Source: Ignavibacteriales bacterium
GTDB taxonomy: Bacteria > Bacteroidota > Ignavibacteria > Ignavibacteriales > Melioribacteraceae
Reading direction: 5' to 3'
DNA: 64,000 nucleotides
Assembly (NCBI GenBank): GCA_016177735.1
Contig: JACOUS010000039.1
Span: 124,001 to 188,000, forward strand
The notes under the pieces are model-generated. The model did not search any database. It had not been told where the DNA came from and saw only the letters and a list, made by a program, of their open reading frames with translations. The translations under genes and the position numbers were made by a program. Positions 35,438 to 45,245 of this stretch are shown here, piece by piece. The number at the start of each line of letters is the position of its first letter. Within the stretch, counting starts at the first letter, position 1.

Positions 35438-36787
35438 TTATTCAAATTTTTTGTACTCTAATTTGCCGAGTACGTTGTTCAACTTATCACGCTTCGTATA
35501 GAAATCATAAAGCGCATTTATTTTGTTTCGCAATGCATCGGTGTAATCTCTATCAGCTTGCAGTATGTCCAGAATTGTTCCCGAACCGAGATTGTATCTT
35601 TCTTGATTTATCTTTCTTGTTTCTTCTGCTGCAGTTACATTTTTAGATGCAACTTCAAGACTTTTTTTAGCAGCAACGAGATCGAGATAACCTTGTTTTA
35701 CTTCTATCTTCACCAAACGTTCGAGAGCCAATAAATCTTCTTGTGCATTTTTCAAATTCACTTGTGCAAGTTCTATTTGATTTTCCGTTGACCAGTTTGA
35801 AAAAATAGGAAGATTAAGAGTTAGACTGATGCTCAAAACTTTTCTATCAAACAGATTTTCGGGTTTGGTAGCATTTGAATAATATGAATAATTACCGGTG
35901 AGGTTCGGCAGAAGCCCTGAGCGGGCAATTGTTAAACCGCTCTTTGCAGAGCTGACTGTCAACTGCTGACTTTTGAAATCGAATCTGTTATCGAGCGCAG
36001 CATTTACCATCGCACGCATATCATCAAATTCTTTTAAATAACTTTCTGTATCCGGTGAACCTTGCGAAGCGTACGGATCAACTAAAATATATTCTTCGAG
36101 AACATCGAGACCGAGATAATTTAAAAGATTGCTCAAAGAAGTTTGGTAATCGTTCTGTGCTTGAATTAAAAGAAGTTCCGCATTACCAAGCTGAACTTGC
36201 GCAGTATAAACATCTGCTTTTGCAACCGAACCAAGTCTATTTCTTTCCTGAACAGTTTCATAAAATTTTTGATAATACTTCACATTATCTTCACGTACTC
36301 TCTGCAGTTCACCGGCATTTAATACTTGATAGAAATAATTCGTTGCATCGTAAACAACATCCTGTTTTTTCTTTTCGATACTGTATTCAACAGATTTAAG
36401 ATTATCTTGTTTTTGGGATATGTTGGCAATATTTGCTAAGCCGTCAAATAAAGTCACGTTTCCACCAAGACCCAGTGAGTAAGAACGGCTGTCAACTTCA
36501 GATGCTTCAACTAAAACTTCATTTCCAAAAAAATCTCTCTGAGTTCCGCCAATATCATTAACTCTTTGCCAGCTCCACTGCCCTTGTCCGGCGAAAGTAG
36601 GAATCAATTCGCCGTAAGCATTCTTTAGCTGAGACTTACTGCTTGAAAGATTATTCTTTGTTTTGATTAATGATGTGTTTCTTTGAAGTGCAATTGAGAC
36701 TGCTTCATCTAATGTTATTTTTTTTTGTGCCAACAGCGGCATTGCCATTACAAACATTAATAATGCAGCGATAATCTTTTTCATCAT
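35438..36787 (-). CDS. TolC-family outer-membrane efflux protein
   Basis: 449 residues. Signal peptide (KIIAALLMFVMAMPLLAQ), then two internal repeats of long amphipathic helices and two-strand inserts, typical of the OEP family: ITLDEAVSIALQRNTSLI near the start and RLVKIEVKQGYLDLVAAKKS in the second half, and NQERYNLGSGTILDILQADR near the end. It forms the outer-membrane duct of the exporter. Two ATG codons in a row; the second (36784) is better placed (six bases) after AGGAG. First gene of the exporter operon. Confidence 0.93.
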   Translation of the reverse strand: MMKKIIAALLMFVMAMPLLAQKKITLDEAVSIALQRNTSLIKTKNNLSSSKSQLKNAYGELIPTFAGQGQWSWQRVNDIGGTQRDFFGNEVLVEASEVDSRSYSLGLGGNVTLFDGLANIANISQKQDNLKSVEYSIEKKKQDVVYDATNYFYQVLNAGELQRVREDNVKYYQKFYETVQERNRLGSVAKADVYTAQVQLGNAELLLIQAQNDYQTSLSNLLNYLGLDVLEEYILVDPYASQGSPDTESYLKEFDDMRAMVNAALDNRFDFKSQQLTVSSAKSGLTIARSGLLPNLTGNYSYYSNATKPENLFDRKVLSISLTLNLPIFSNWSTENQIELAQVNLKNAQEDLLALERLVKIEVKQGYLDLVAAKKSLEVASKNVTAAEETRKINQERYNLGSGTILDILQADRDYTDALRNKINALYDFYTKRDKLNNVLGKLEYKKFE

Positions 36788-36880
36788 CTGCTCCTTTTGG
36801 GATATTACAATTAAATTTTCTGTTAATTAGGACGTAGCTATGAAATAAAAAGTTACAAAAAAAATTTATTGCCAATAATT

Positions 36881-38293
36881 TTATTTACCCTCTGGCAGAA
36901 ACGAATCTTTGATCTTCAAAAAATATTCGTATGCTTCTTCGTAATTGTTTGCAATCTTGCCGTCGAGTATTGCTTCCTCGACCGCCGTTTTAATTTCGCC
37001 TACAAGTTTGGAAGGCGGGATATTGCAGACTTTCATTATTTCGTCTCCGCGAACCGGCGATTGGAATTCTCGCAGCTTGTCTCTCTCTTTTACATCGTGA
37101 ACTTTCGCCATAACTATTTCATAGTTTTCAAGATATCTGCTGACTTTGTTTGGGTTCTTACTTGTGATATCCGCGCGGCATAAAGTAATTAGATCATCAA
37201 GATCCTCTCCGGCAGAAACAATTAATCTTCTAATTGCCGAGTCTGTCACCTGCTCATCAACTAAAGCAATTGGTCGCAAATGAAGCCGGATTAATTTTTC
37301 GATGTAATCCAATTGAGTGAAAGGAAGCCGCATCCGCTCAAAAATTTTTTTCATCATACGCGCGCCGAGTTCTTCATGCCCGTGGAAAGTCCAGCCGGTT
37401 CCTTCAACAAATTTTTTAGTTGGCGGTTTTGCAATATCGTGAACGAGCGCCGCAAATCTGAGCCACAAATTTTCATCCACTGCTGCAACGTTATCGACAA
37501 CAATGCATGTATGATAAAAAACATCTTTGTGATGATATTCTTTTCTTTGTTCAACCCCGCCCATCGCATCGATTTCCGGGAAAACAGTTTTCATCACGCC
37601 GTTCTCGTACAGCAGTTTTAAACCGGTTGACGGTTTTGGCGAGCCAAGTATTTTTAAAAACTCATCCGTTATTCTTTCTTGCGAAACAATTTTTAAGCGT
37701 TCAGCCATTTTGCTTGCGGCATTCAAAGTGTGCTGATCAATTTCAAAACCAAGCTGCGAAACAAACCTGAATGCGCGCATAATTCTTAGCGGATCGTCGT
37801 CAAAAGTTTTTTCGGGATCTAGCGGAGTGCGGATTAATTTATCTTCGATATCTTTCACTCCGTTGAATTTATCGATCAGCTTTCCAAAATCTTTCTTGTT
37901 CAACGAGACGGCGAGAGTGTTAACCGTAAAATCACGTCTGCAGATGTCGTCTTCCAAAGTGCCCGGCTCTACTTTCGGGTTTCTGCTTTTTCTCGAATAG
38001 GATTCTTTCCGCGCACCGACAAACTCAAGCGACAGATCCTGATGTTTGAAATGCGCCGTTCCAAAATTTTTATAAACCACTATTTCCGGGATTCCGAGTT
38101 GTTCGGCAAATTCTTTTGCAAATGCCGGACCATCACCGACGATTAAAAAATCCATTTCATCACGAGCGCGGTTTAAAATTATATCGCGTACATAGCCGCC
38201 GACTAAAAAAAATTCTTCGCCTCGCTTCTCCGCTATGTTTGATGCAACTTCAATGAAACTATATTTATTAAGATGTTCGATAAAATTTATCAT
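36881..38293 (-). CDS. CCA tRNA nucleotidyltransferase / poly(A) polymerase family with HD domain
   Basis: 470 residues. The nucleotidyltransferase head reads VGGYVRDIILNRARDEMDFL (metal-binding Asp pair DEMD) then CRRDFTVNTLAV. The template-like DDPLRIMRAFRF segment follows. An HD phosphohydrolase domain (ALVHDIAKPPT then HGHEELGARM) occupies residues about 260-380. This gives a class II CCA-adding enzyme or poly(A) polymerase; whether it adds CCA or only A cannot be told here. The tRNA-Leu in this window lacks an encoded CCA, so a CCA-adding activity is needed. Start overlaps the previous gene by 4 bases. Confidence 0.9.
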   Translation of the reverse strand: MINFIEHLNKYSFIEVASNIAEKRGEEFFLVGGYVRDIILNRARDEMDFLIVGDGPAFAKEFAEQLGIPEIVVYKNFGTAHFKHQDLSLEFVGARKESYSRKSRNPKVEPGTLEDDICRRDFTVNTLAVSLNKKDFGKLIDKFNGVKDIEDKLIRTPLDPEKTFDDDPLRIMRAFRFVSQLGFEIDQHTLNAASKMAERLKIVSQERITDEFLKILGSPKPSTGLKLLYENGVMKTVFPEIDAMGGVEQRKEYHHKDVFYHTCIVVDNVAAVDENLWLRFAALVHDIAKPPTKKFVEGTGWTFHGHEELGARMMKKIFERMRLPFTQLDYIEKLIRLHLRPIALVDEQVTDSAIRRLIVSAGEDLDDLITLCRADITSKNPNKVSRYLENYEIVMAKVHDVKERDKLREFQSPVRGDEIMKVCNIPPSKLVGEIKTAVEEAILDGKIANNYEEAYEYFLKIKDSFLPEGK

Positions 38294-40497
38294 TGGTATT
38301 TGAAACGGGATTTAACTTCTGTGGAAAAATTATACAGCCAGTTAGCTAATCTTAAATTTTCTACAACTGCATGCGAAAGATAATTTATTTCATTCTTATT
38401 TATTGATTTAACTGCAAGTTGTTTTGCAGACTCATAATCTCCGATAGTCATTGCAGCAAATGAAAGTTTGTATGCGGCGTAGCCGGAATATAAATTAGTC
38501 ACAATAACAGCATCTTTAATTTGTCCGATTATTTTTTCTAGTTCTTCGCGGCTTTCACACAGATCCAAAATCGTTGGAATGGCAAAGTAGTTGACGGAAG
38601 CGCGGTTTTGCCTGACCAGCATATTTAACTTTCTCTTTCGCGTTTCGTTCAAATAGTGTTTCAAAGAATCGACACTTAACGATGCAAACATTTTTCTGAT
38701 TTGCACTTGATTAGTATATGCAATCGACGAATTCTGCAATAACAACGAATCATACATTTCCTCTGCTTCATTAAATTTATTAACACTTGCGTATGCATCG
38801 CCAAGCAGAAGCTCCAAGTTGAATATGTACGGAGTCACCTTAAAATTATTTATCTCTCTTGCGAGCAGTTTTTCTGCATCGATATTTTTCTTTTGATTCG
38901 CCAAAGTAAACTGCAAACCAAAGAGCGAAGCATACGACTTAGAGTATTCGTAAACTTTTTCGAACAATTCACCGGCACGTGTAAAATCTTTCCGGTTATA
39001 AAATTTCCAAGCTTTTTTTGTTTCACTTGCGGCTGTTCTCGGACAGAATTTTTTGAATACGGGCACTCCTCCAAAATATAACCGAGCAGTGTATTTATTG
39101 GAATCAATTTTCACGGAATCGAGGCGTGAATAAAAATCATTTTCCAACTCCCGTAAATCTTTGCCGAATATTTTTTTTGTATCTGAATCCGTATAAAATG
39201 ATTTTACTTTTTCGATGCCATATTCATTTATCAAATAGTTAAAAAACGCTCCGGAAAAAACATACGAGAGAGAAGACACCGAACCGAAAAAGTTTAATCC
39301 CGAAAAGAGTTCTGTAATTTTTATTTTTTTGCCGGAATCAACAGCGAGTTTGCAAATGTAATCTACAGTGTAAGAATCAAAATCATTTTCAACAGCCATC
39401 GCAAGTCCTTCAATTTTAGCCGGATTAAAATTGTCCGCAACTTTTAACGGCGTTGTTCCAAACTTAGCAGAGAGAACATGAACTATCTCGTGTTTGAGTG
39501 TTTCATAAATCGAATTGTAATTAAGATAAATATGATTGAGCCACGGTTTGGCAACATCTGCTTTGCCGGCGCCGAATAAATTTCTTTTCTGATCTTCATT
39601 CTCAAAAATGTATGAAGAAATTTTAGAATCACTCTTCTCTTTTAACTGTTCGGCAATATATTCGTAATAGTATTCGTGCAGAAGTGCAATGAATTCTATA
39701 TTCTTATTATCATAATTACCGGAATAGAAAATTTTAAAATGTTCCGTCTCCAAATGTTTGTTTAGCGCATTGTTAAGCTGCCCTTCAGTTGTAGAGTATC
39801 CAAGGAAAGGTTTCAAAAAGATGAAAATTAATACCGAAAAGGCGATTGCGATTATTGCTTTTGTCTTATTCAGAATCTTTCTGTAGTACAACTCATTCAC
39901 TATTACGATGATCATAAAAAACAGAAGATTGTAAAAACGGTACGAGATTAATTTGAAGTCAACGCTGATATCCTCATCGTAAATGGTGCCGGGGAAAAAG
40001 CCGAAGATCGGATTGTAGAAATAAACTTGCGGATTAAGATAAAATTCGACCAGCGGTAACAAAAGTATCAACAGAAATATTATTACGGTGATGAAGTAGA
40101 AAAATCTTTTTGAATATAATCTTATTGTAACGCCGGTTATGAAACCGAAAAGTGCGGACGGCAAAGTAATTGTAAGATAAAACTTAAATCCATCACAAAG
40201 CGGGCAGTTACTTTGAAGAAGTGTCGAACCAATGCCGATTAAAAGCGGCAGAAAAATAAATGCAGAAAAAAATTTCAGTGATTCTTTGAGCACAGATAAT
40301 AGAAGAAAGTTTGATAGCTCACCGGGCTGCGAATACTTAACTCCGGCAAGTGCAAAAATTAAGAACAGAATTATGCCGTTGACAGCACAGAATTCGTAAC
40401 TTAAAATTTGGGTAAGCGGAAGCCGCGTTAAGAACAAATTAACTATTACAAGTATGAGAGTTAAAAATGTTTGCAGCTTATAACGAACTAAAATCAA
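38290..40497 (-). CDS. Polytopic membrane protein with gluzincin-like HExxH domain and TPR-like tail
   Basis: 735 residues. The first ~250 hold about seven to eight membrane helices. A globular domain follows with LKHEIVHVLSAKFG, an HExxH zinc motif. A Glu about 25 residues further on (IEGLAMAVE) fits a gluzincin third ligand. From about residue 490 the sequence looks like TPR-type helical repeats (AWKFYNRKDFTRAGELFEK, NKFNEAEEMYDSLL). I do not recognise the family; a membrane-anchored peptidase is the best guess. It lies 1 base after the murA stop and overlaps the CCA-enzyme gene by 4 bases. Confidence 0.75.
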   Translation of the reverse strand: MILVRYKLQTFLTLILVIVNLFLTRLPLTQILSYEFCAVNGIILFLIFALAGVKYSQPGELSNFLLLSVLKESLKFFSAFIFLPLLIGIGSTLLQSNCPLCDGFKFYLTITLPSALFGFITGVTIRLYSKRFFYFITVIIFLLILLLPLVEFYLNPQVYFYNPIFGFFPGTIYDEDISVDFKLISYRFYNLLFFMIIVIVNELYYRKILNKTKAIIAIAFSVLIFIFLKPFLGYSTTEGQLNNALNKHLETEHFKIFYSGNYDNKNIEFIALLHEYYYEYIAEQLKEKSDSKISSYIFENEDQKRNLFGAGKADVAKPWLNHIYLNYNSIYETLKHEIVHVLSAKFGTTPLKVADNFNPAKIEGLAMAVENDFDSYTVDYICKLAVDSGKKIKITELFSGLNFFGSVSSLSYVFSGAFFNYLINEYGIEKVKSFYTDSDTKKIFGKDLRELENDFYSRLDSVKIDSNKYTARLYFGGVPVFKKFCPRTAASETKKAWKFYNRKDFTRAGELFEKVYEYSKSYASLFGLQFTLANQKKNIDAEKLLAREINNFKVTPYIFNLELLLGDAYASVNKFNEAEEMYDSLLLQNSSIAYTNQVQIRKMFASLSVDSLKHYLNETRKRKLNMLVRQNRASVNYFAIPTILDLCESREELEKIIGQIKDAVIVTNLYSGYAAYKLSFAAMTIGDYESAKQLAVKSINKNEINYLSHAVVENLRLANWLYNFSTEVKSRFKYQ

Positions 40498-40498
40498 A

Positions 40499-41764
40499 TT
40501 AAAATTCCGAGGTTGTTACTCTTTGGATATCGGCGCCCAATGTTTTTAGCTTCTCTTCAATTTTTTGATAACCTCTGTCCAGATGGTAAATTCTCAAAAC
40601 TTCGGTAATGCCTTCGGCGGCTAATCCGGCGAGAACCAAACAAGCACTCGCTCTCAAATCGGTGGACATCACCTTTGCTCCTTTCAGCCCTTTAACGCCT
40701 TTAACAATAGCGCTGTTGTTCACAACTTCTATGTTCGCACCGAGCCGGATCAATTCCGGCACATGATTGAATCTATCATGATAAATTGCATCGGTCACTT
40801 TTGAAGTACCTTCTGCAAGCGACATGTATGCAATCCACTGAGCTTGCATATCGGTTGGAAATCCCGGATAAACCGAAGTAGTCACGTCAACACTATCGGG
40901 GCAAAGATTTTCTGCATCCGCAATGATTTTATCATTCTGGTTAAATAACTTAACACCGCTCATTTCAATTTTATTGAGCAATGAATCGAGATGCTCGGTT
41001 TTAACATTGTCCAGTTCAATTTTACTTTGGGTAATTGCAGCGGCAATAAGAAGAGTTCCGGCTTCAATTCTATCGGGAATGTTCTCAATATCGCAAGCAG
41101 TCAATTCATCGACACCCTCTATTTCAATTGTTGTAGTGCCAATGCCGTCAATTTTTGCTCCCATCTTTACAAGATCATCAGCAAGAAGTGTAATCTCCGG
41201 CTCGATTGCTGCGTTGGTAATTAATGTAGTCCCTTTTGCAAGAACCGCTGCCATTAAAGCATTGCCGGTCGCACCAACCGACGAAACATCAAAATTAATT
41301 TTACCACCGATAAGCTTCGATGCTTTTGCAACAATATATCCTTCATCCAAATCAACAACAGCACCGAGTTTTTTCATCGCTTCAAGATGCAGATTAATTG
41401 GTCGCGGTCCCCATGCACATCCGCCGGGCAATGATACTTTTGCATATCCGTACCTCGCCAATAACGGACCCAAAACGTAAACCGATGCACGCATTTTTTT
41501 TACGTGTTCGTACGGCGCTTCTTGGCTAACAATTTTTTTCGTATTTAATCTTAACGTATGATTTTTAAATTCGGTTTCAACTCCGATATGAGAAAGGAGT
41601 TTGATCATCGTATAAATATCATTTACTTCGGGCGTATTATAAATTACATTTTCGCCGGTATTGAGAAGTGTTGCCGGCATCAAAGCCAACGAAGAATTCT
41701 TCGCCCCGCTTACGCTAACTTTACCGCTAAGTTTTTTACCGCCGTGAATTATAAACTTGTCCAC
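40499..41764 (-). CDS. murA: UDP-N-acetylglucosamine 1-carboxyvinyltransferase
   Basis: 421 residues, the usual length. First committed step of peptidoglycan synthesis: PEP is added to UDP-GlcNAc. The N-terminal [20 protein letters not shown] and the catalytic loop [11 protein letters not shown] with Cys116 are intact, so it should be sensitive to fosfomycin-type alkylation. Later family segments [13 protein letters not shown] and [13 protein letters not shown] are present. It lies 9 bases after the Ser/Thr kinase stop and 1 base before the membrane protein gene. Confidence 0.96.
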   Translation of the reverse strand: MDKFIIHGGKKLSGKVSVSGAKNSSLALMPATLLNTGENVIYNTPEVNDIYTMIKLLSHIGVETEFKNHTLRLNTKKIVSQEAPYEHVKKMRASVYVLGPLLARYGYAKVSLPGGCAWGPRPINLHLEAMKKLGAVVDLDEGYIVAKASKLIGGKINFDVSSVGATGNALMAAVLAKGTTLITNAAIEPEITLLADDLVKMGAKIDGIGTTTIEIEGVDELTACDIENIPDRIEAGTLLIAAAITQSKIELDNVKTEHLDSLLNKIEMSGVKLFNQNDKIIADAENLCPDSVDVTTSVYPGFPTDMQAQWIAYMSLAEGTSKVTDAIYHDRFNHVPELIRLGANIEVVNNSAIVKGVKGLKGAKVMSTDLRASACLVLAGLAAEGITEVLRIYHLDRGYQKIEEKLKTLGADIQRVTTSEF

Positions 41765-41773
41765 AAAAAACCT

Positions 41774-43681
41774 CTATTGAATTTTGAACATCATTCCGTT
41801 AACACCTACCATGTAAAGATGTCCGTCCGGATTTAATGCAACATCATTCATGTTGGAAAACAATTGTGTATCAACCAAATTCCATGTTTCGCCGTTATCC
41901 TTGCTTAGCATTATAGTACCTCTGTTGCCGATCAGCACTGCATATCTTTCCGAAATAAATAAAACTCTCTGCAATCCGCCGATATCAGTTATTTTAGTTT
42001 CTTCCCAATGCTGCCCGTGATTTGTTGAGCGCAATATCGTTCCGTCTCCGCCTACTATCAAACCGTAACCTTGTTTTGTAAAATCAATCGACTTTAAATA
42101 ATTATCTACGGAATGATCATCTTTTTTATACCACGATTCACCGGCGTTTGTCGTTTCCAAAATCATTCCGTCCCAGCCGACTGCAAAACCATGTTTGGAA
42201 TCGATGAAAGACAGATCGAACACCAATTCATTTGTGTTAGATGAAGTCTTCTTCCAATTAATTCCGCCATTGCTGGTCTTAAGGATCAAACCTTTACTGC
42301 CGGTTATAAATCCGGTTTCGTCATTAATAAATTTCACTCTGAAAAGAGTGTAACCTTGCGTAACCGGAACTAATTGAAGCGAATCCAAATTATTCTGGCT
42401 GTAATAAACAGTTGATGAATCCCCGATGATAATTGCTTTTCCGTTCGGCAGACAATAAATATCGCTGAAATTAATTTCTCTGTTAAATACTTTTTGATTC
42501 CACGTCAAGCCGCCGTCATTCGAAGTTATTATCGTACCGGAATCGCCAACTGCGGCGGCAAATTTTGTATCTGCAAAATAGATCGCATTAAGATTGTACA
42601 ACGCTTTGGAATCAACTTTGCTGATGGCAGTAAACTTAAATTTGTTGTCTTCCGAGGAAAACAATGATTGTATGCTGAATTTCTTTAATTGATCGAGTTT
42701 GTTGCTCTTTATCAAAACATCTACTTGTGTGTAAACAAAGTACGATAGCACAATCAGCAAAATGAAAAAAGCCGCGAATGCCAAAACAGAAAACGTTTTA
42801 TATGTTTTGGATTTTTCTTGTGTCTTTTCGAAATAGCTTGTATAAAGTTTTGAAACATTTTTATCCAACTCATGAATATCATTTAGCATCTCTTCGCAAG
42901 ATGAGTAGCGCGCCAGAGGATTTTTTTCGAGTGCTTTCATTACAACTTTATCAACTTGTTCGGGCAAGCCGGTAAGCTTGGTAGAAATTCTCGGTGCAGT
43001 CTTTTTGAGGTGACTGTCCATTACTTCGTATTCACTCGGAAAATCAAAAGGCGGGGTACCAACTATCATCTCGTAAGTTGTGCAGCCGATAGAATAAATA
43101 TCGCTCCGGTTTGTAACATCATCGCTTCGGATTTGTTCGGGACTCATATAAAAAACCGTTCCCATTTTAGACCCGGTTTTTGTCATTCCTTTATTATCGT
43201 AAAGCGACTTCGAAATTCCGAAGTCCATTATTTTGGTAATACCTTCCTTGTTAAGAATTATGTTGGAAGGTTTGATATCTCTATGAACAAATCCTTTCGT
43301 ATGTGCGTAACCCAGCCCAAGCAAAGCTTGTTTTAAAATATAGATAACATCGTAGAGGTTAAATCTTCCTTGCCGTTGAATAACTTTTTCGAGACTCTCC
43401 CCTTCAACATATTCCATAACAATTCCGAGAAGATCGCCGTACTCAATAAATCCATAAACTGTAACAATGTTAGGGTGGGAAAGTTTTGCCTGGTTTTTTG
43501 CTTCCCTCTTAAAACGCTCGATGAATCTTTCGCGGTCGTAACTTTGTGAATTCAACAATTTTATTGCAACGTACCGGTCAAGTTTGGTATCGTAAGCTTT
43601 GTAAACAATACCCATTCCGCCTTTGCCGAGTACGGAGACAACTCTGTAGTTGTCGATAAGTTTGCCGATCAAATTTTCCAT
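41774..43681 (-). CDS. Membrane Ser/Thr protein kinase with Ycf48-like extracellular beta-propeller
   Basis: 635 residues. Hanks-type kinase domain at about 10-265: LGKGGMGIVYKAYD, Lys41 in YVAIKLL, catalytic Asp135 in FVHRDIKPSN, DFG in IMDFGISKS, and YMSPEQ. A single membrane helix follows (VLAFAAFFILLIVLSYFVYT, about 299-318). The rest is a beta-propeller with repeated GxTW / GESWY / GQHWEET / GETWNL turns and VG(D/W/G)xG(T/M)I strands, as in Ycf48/BNR-type sensors. That C-terminal half would sit outside the inner membrane. First gene of a run with murA, so a cell-wall-linked signal is possible (inference). Confidence 0.9.
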   Translation of the reverse strand: MENLIGKLIDNYRVVSVLGKGGMGIVYKAYDTKLDRYVAIKLLNSQSYDRERFIERFKREAKNQAKLSHPNIVTVYGFIEYGDLLGIVMEYVEGESLEKVIQRQGRFNLYDVIYILKQALLGLGYAHTKGFVHRDIKPSNIILNKEGITKIMDFGISKSLYDNKGMTKTGSKMGTVFYMSPEQIRSDDVTNRSDIYSIGCTTYEMIVGTPPFDFPSEYEVMDSHLKKTAPRISTKLTGLPEQVDKVVMKALEKNPLARYSSCEEMLNDIHELDKNVSKLYTSYFEKTQEKSKTYKTFSVLAFAAFFILLIVLSYFVYTQVDVLIKSNKLDQLKKFSIQSLFSSEDNKFKFTAISKVDSKALYNLNAIYFADTKFAAAVGDSGTIITSNDGGLTWNQKVFNREINFSDIYCLPNGKAIIIGDSSTVYYSQNNLDSLQLVPVTQGYTLFRVKFINDETGFITGSKGLILKTSNGGINWKKTSSNTNELVFDLSFIDSKHGFAVGWDGMILETTNAGESWYKKDDHSVDNYLKSIDFTKQGYGLIVGGDGTILRSTNHGQHWEETKITDIGGLQRVLFISERYAVLIGNRGTIMLSKDNGETWNLVDTQLFSNMNDVALNPDGHLYMVGVNGMMFKIQ

Positions 43682-43792
43682 CAGTAAGGTTAAAATTTTT
43701 TATGAACAATATATGAAAACTTCGCAAAAGTTGATTAGCGGGCAACTAATTTATCTTGGTTGTTGTTACGAGAATAACTCTGCCATCTATTT

Positions 43793-43822
43793 TTGATATT
43801 TCTGAACATTTAGCTAATTTTG
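43793..43822 (+). promoter_or_regulatory. Bacteroidota-type sigma-A promoter for tRNA-Leu (and tig-clpP)
   Basis: TTG (43793-43795), a 19-base spacer and TAATTTTG (43815-43822). This is an exact fit to TTG-N19-TAnnTTTG. The predicted start point falls only a few bases before the tRNA 5' end at 43833. Confidence 0.65.
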
Positions 43823-43832
43823 CAAGCCATTT

Positions 43833-43915
43833 GCGAAAGTGGCGGAATTGGCAGACGCGCTAGACTTAGGATCTAGTACCCAAAAGGTGTGGGGGTTCGA
43901 GTCCCCCCTTTCGCA
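43833..43915 (+). tRNA. tRNA-Leu, anticodon UAG
   Basis: 83 bases. Acceptor stem GCGAAAG / CTTTCGC closes perfectly with discriminator A at 43915. D-arm (GGCGGAATTGGCAGACGCGC), anticodon stem CTAGA/TCTAG with anticodon TAG at 43867-43869, a long variable arm (typical class II), and T-arm with GGTTCGAGTCC are all visible. CCA is not encoded. It reads CUN leucine codons. tig begins 34 bases later. Confidence 0.98.
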
Positions 43916-43948
43916 CTATTTAATTAATTAAAAAGTCAGAGGTATTTT

Positions 43949-45244
43949 TTGGAAGTTAAAGTAAATCAACTCTCGGATGCGGTTCATGAAGTAGAAGTCA
44001 GTCTCACCTACGAAGAAATCCAGCCGGAAATTGCAGAAGCCTACAACGAAGAAAGAAAAAACATCGAAATCGATGGTTTTAGAAAAGGCAAAATACCGAT
44101 GCCGATGCTAAAAAAACTTTTCGGCGAAGCGATTGAATATAAAGCCAGCGAAAAAATTGCTACAAAGAAATTTTGGGATGTCGTTGAACAAGAAAATCTA
44201 AAACCTATTTCAACACCTCAGTTAACAGATATTGATTTTCAGATCGGCTCAAAGCTTTTCTTCAAAGTAAAATTTGAAGTTAAACCCAAATTAGAACTAA
44301 GAAATTATACCAATCTCGAAATTGAAAAACCAGTCTTCAAAGTAAAAGAAGAAGAGGTAGAAAAAGAAATTGATTATTTGTTAAAGCCCTATAAAAAGTT
44401 TGAAGCCGCAGAAACAATTGAAAACAAAGACTCCCGCATCACTGTGAATCTTCAAAAAATGGATGACCAAGGCTTGCCGGTAATTGGACAGCGCAGCGAA
44501 AATATGCTTATCGATTTGAGCGATGAAAGAGTTAACCAGCAGATTATTGATAACGCACAAGGTAAAAAAGTTGATGAAACATTCCCATTTACATTCGTTG
44601 ATGAACATTACCACGGCGAAGAATTACACCGCGAAGAATTCCGGTACGAAGCACAAATAACAAAAATCGAAAAAATAGTCGAGCCGGAAATAAATGAAGA
44701 ACTTCTAAAAAAAGTTTCCAGCAACAAAGCGGCAACTTTAGATGAGTTGAAAGAACTTCTTCGTAAAAATTTTATCGAATATTACAGCAAACAATCCGAT
44801 GAAATTTTCACCAACAGTTTGTTAAACGAGATAGTAAAGAATAATGACTTTACACCGCCTCCGGGTTTTGTAGAATCTGTTCACAAACATTTGGTTGATG
44901 CCGAAAGAGAAAACGCTAAAAGATATAAATCGCCGCACTTTGACGAGCATGCTGTTGCTGAATATTACAAACCACGCGCCGAATGGAATGCAAAGTGGCA
45001 GATTATTTTAGAAAACCTTGCTGCCAAAGAGCAAATTAAAGTAGAAGATTCCGAATTGGAAGAAACAGCAAAACAAGAATCAGAAAAGACCGGCATTTCT
45101 GTTGAGAAGCTTGTAAAATTCTATAAAGATACAAACCGCACAGAAGCATTACTCGAAGAAAAAGTTGTAAAGTTTTTAAAAGAAAACAGCAAAGCAAAAG
45201 AAGTTGATGCAGACGAAAAATTAAAAGAGAAAAAGGAAAAATAA
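43949..45244 (+). CDS. tig: Trigger factor
   Basis: 431 residues. Ribosome-associated chaperone for newly made chains. The ribosome-binding loop [14 protein letters not shown] (consensus GFRxGKxP) lies near residue 45. The middle domain (about 150-245) is in the PPIase position but weakly conserved, with [14 protein letters not shown]. The C-terminal helical arms run from about 250 to the end, with a Lys/Glu-rich tail. Start is TTG (43949) six bases after AGAGG; no better ATG is in frame. It is followed after one base by clpP, the common tig-clpP arrangement. Confidence 0.94.
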   Translation: MEVKVNQLSDAVHEVEVSLTYEEIQPEIAEAYNEERKNIEIDGFRKGKIPMPMLKKLFGEAIEYKASEKIATKKFWDVVEQENLKPISTPQLTDIDFQIGSKLFFKVKFEVKPKLELRNYTNLEIEKPVFKVKEEEVEKEIDYLLKPYKKFEAAETIENKDSRITVNLQKMDDQGLPVIGQRSENMLIDLSDERVNQQIIDNAQGKKVDETFPFTFVDEHYHGEELHREEFRYEAQITKIEKIVEPEINEELLKKVSSNKAATLDELKELLRKNFIEYYSKQSDEIFTNSLLNEIVKNNDFTPPPGFVESVHKHLVDAERENAKRYKSPHFDEHAVAEYYKPRAEWNAKWQIILENLAAKEQIKVEDSELEETAKQESEKTGISVEKLVKFYKDTNRTEALLEEKVVKFLKENSKAKEVDADEKLKEKKEK

Positions 45245-45245
45245 A

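Noticed and set aside
40923-41480. 185-residue open frame on the plus strand across murA
   Set aside because: It is the antisense shadow of murA, Ser/Ile/Pro-rich, with no start signal and no recognisable motif.
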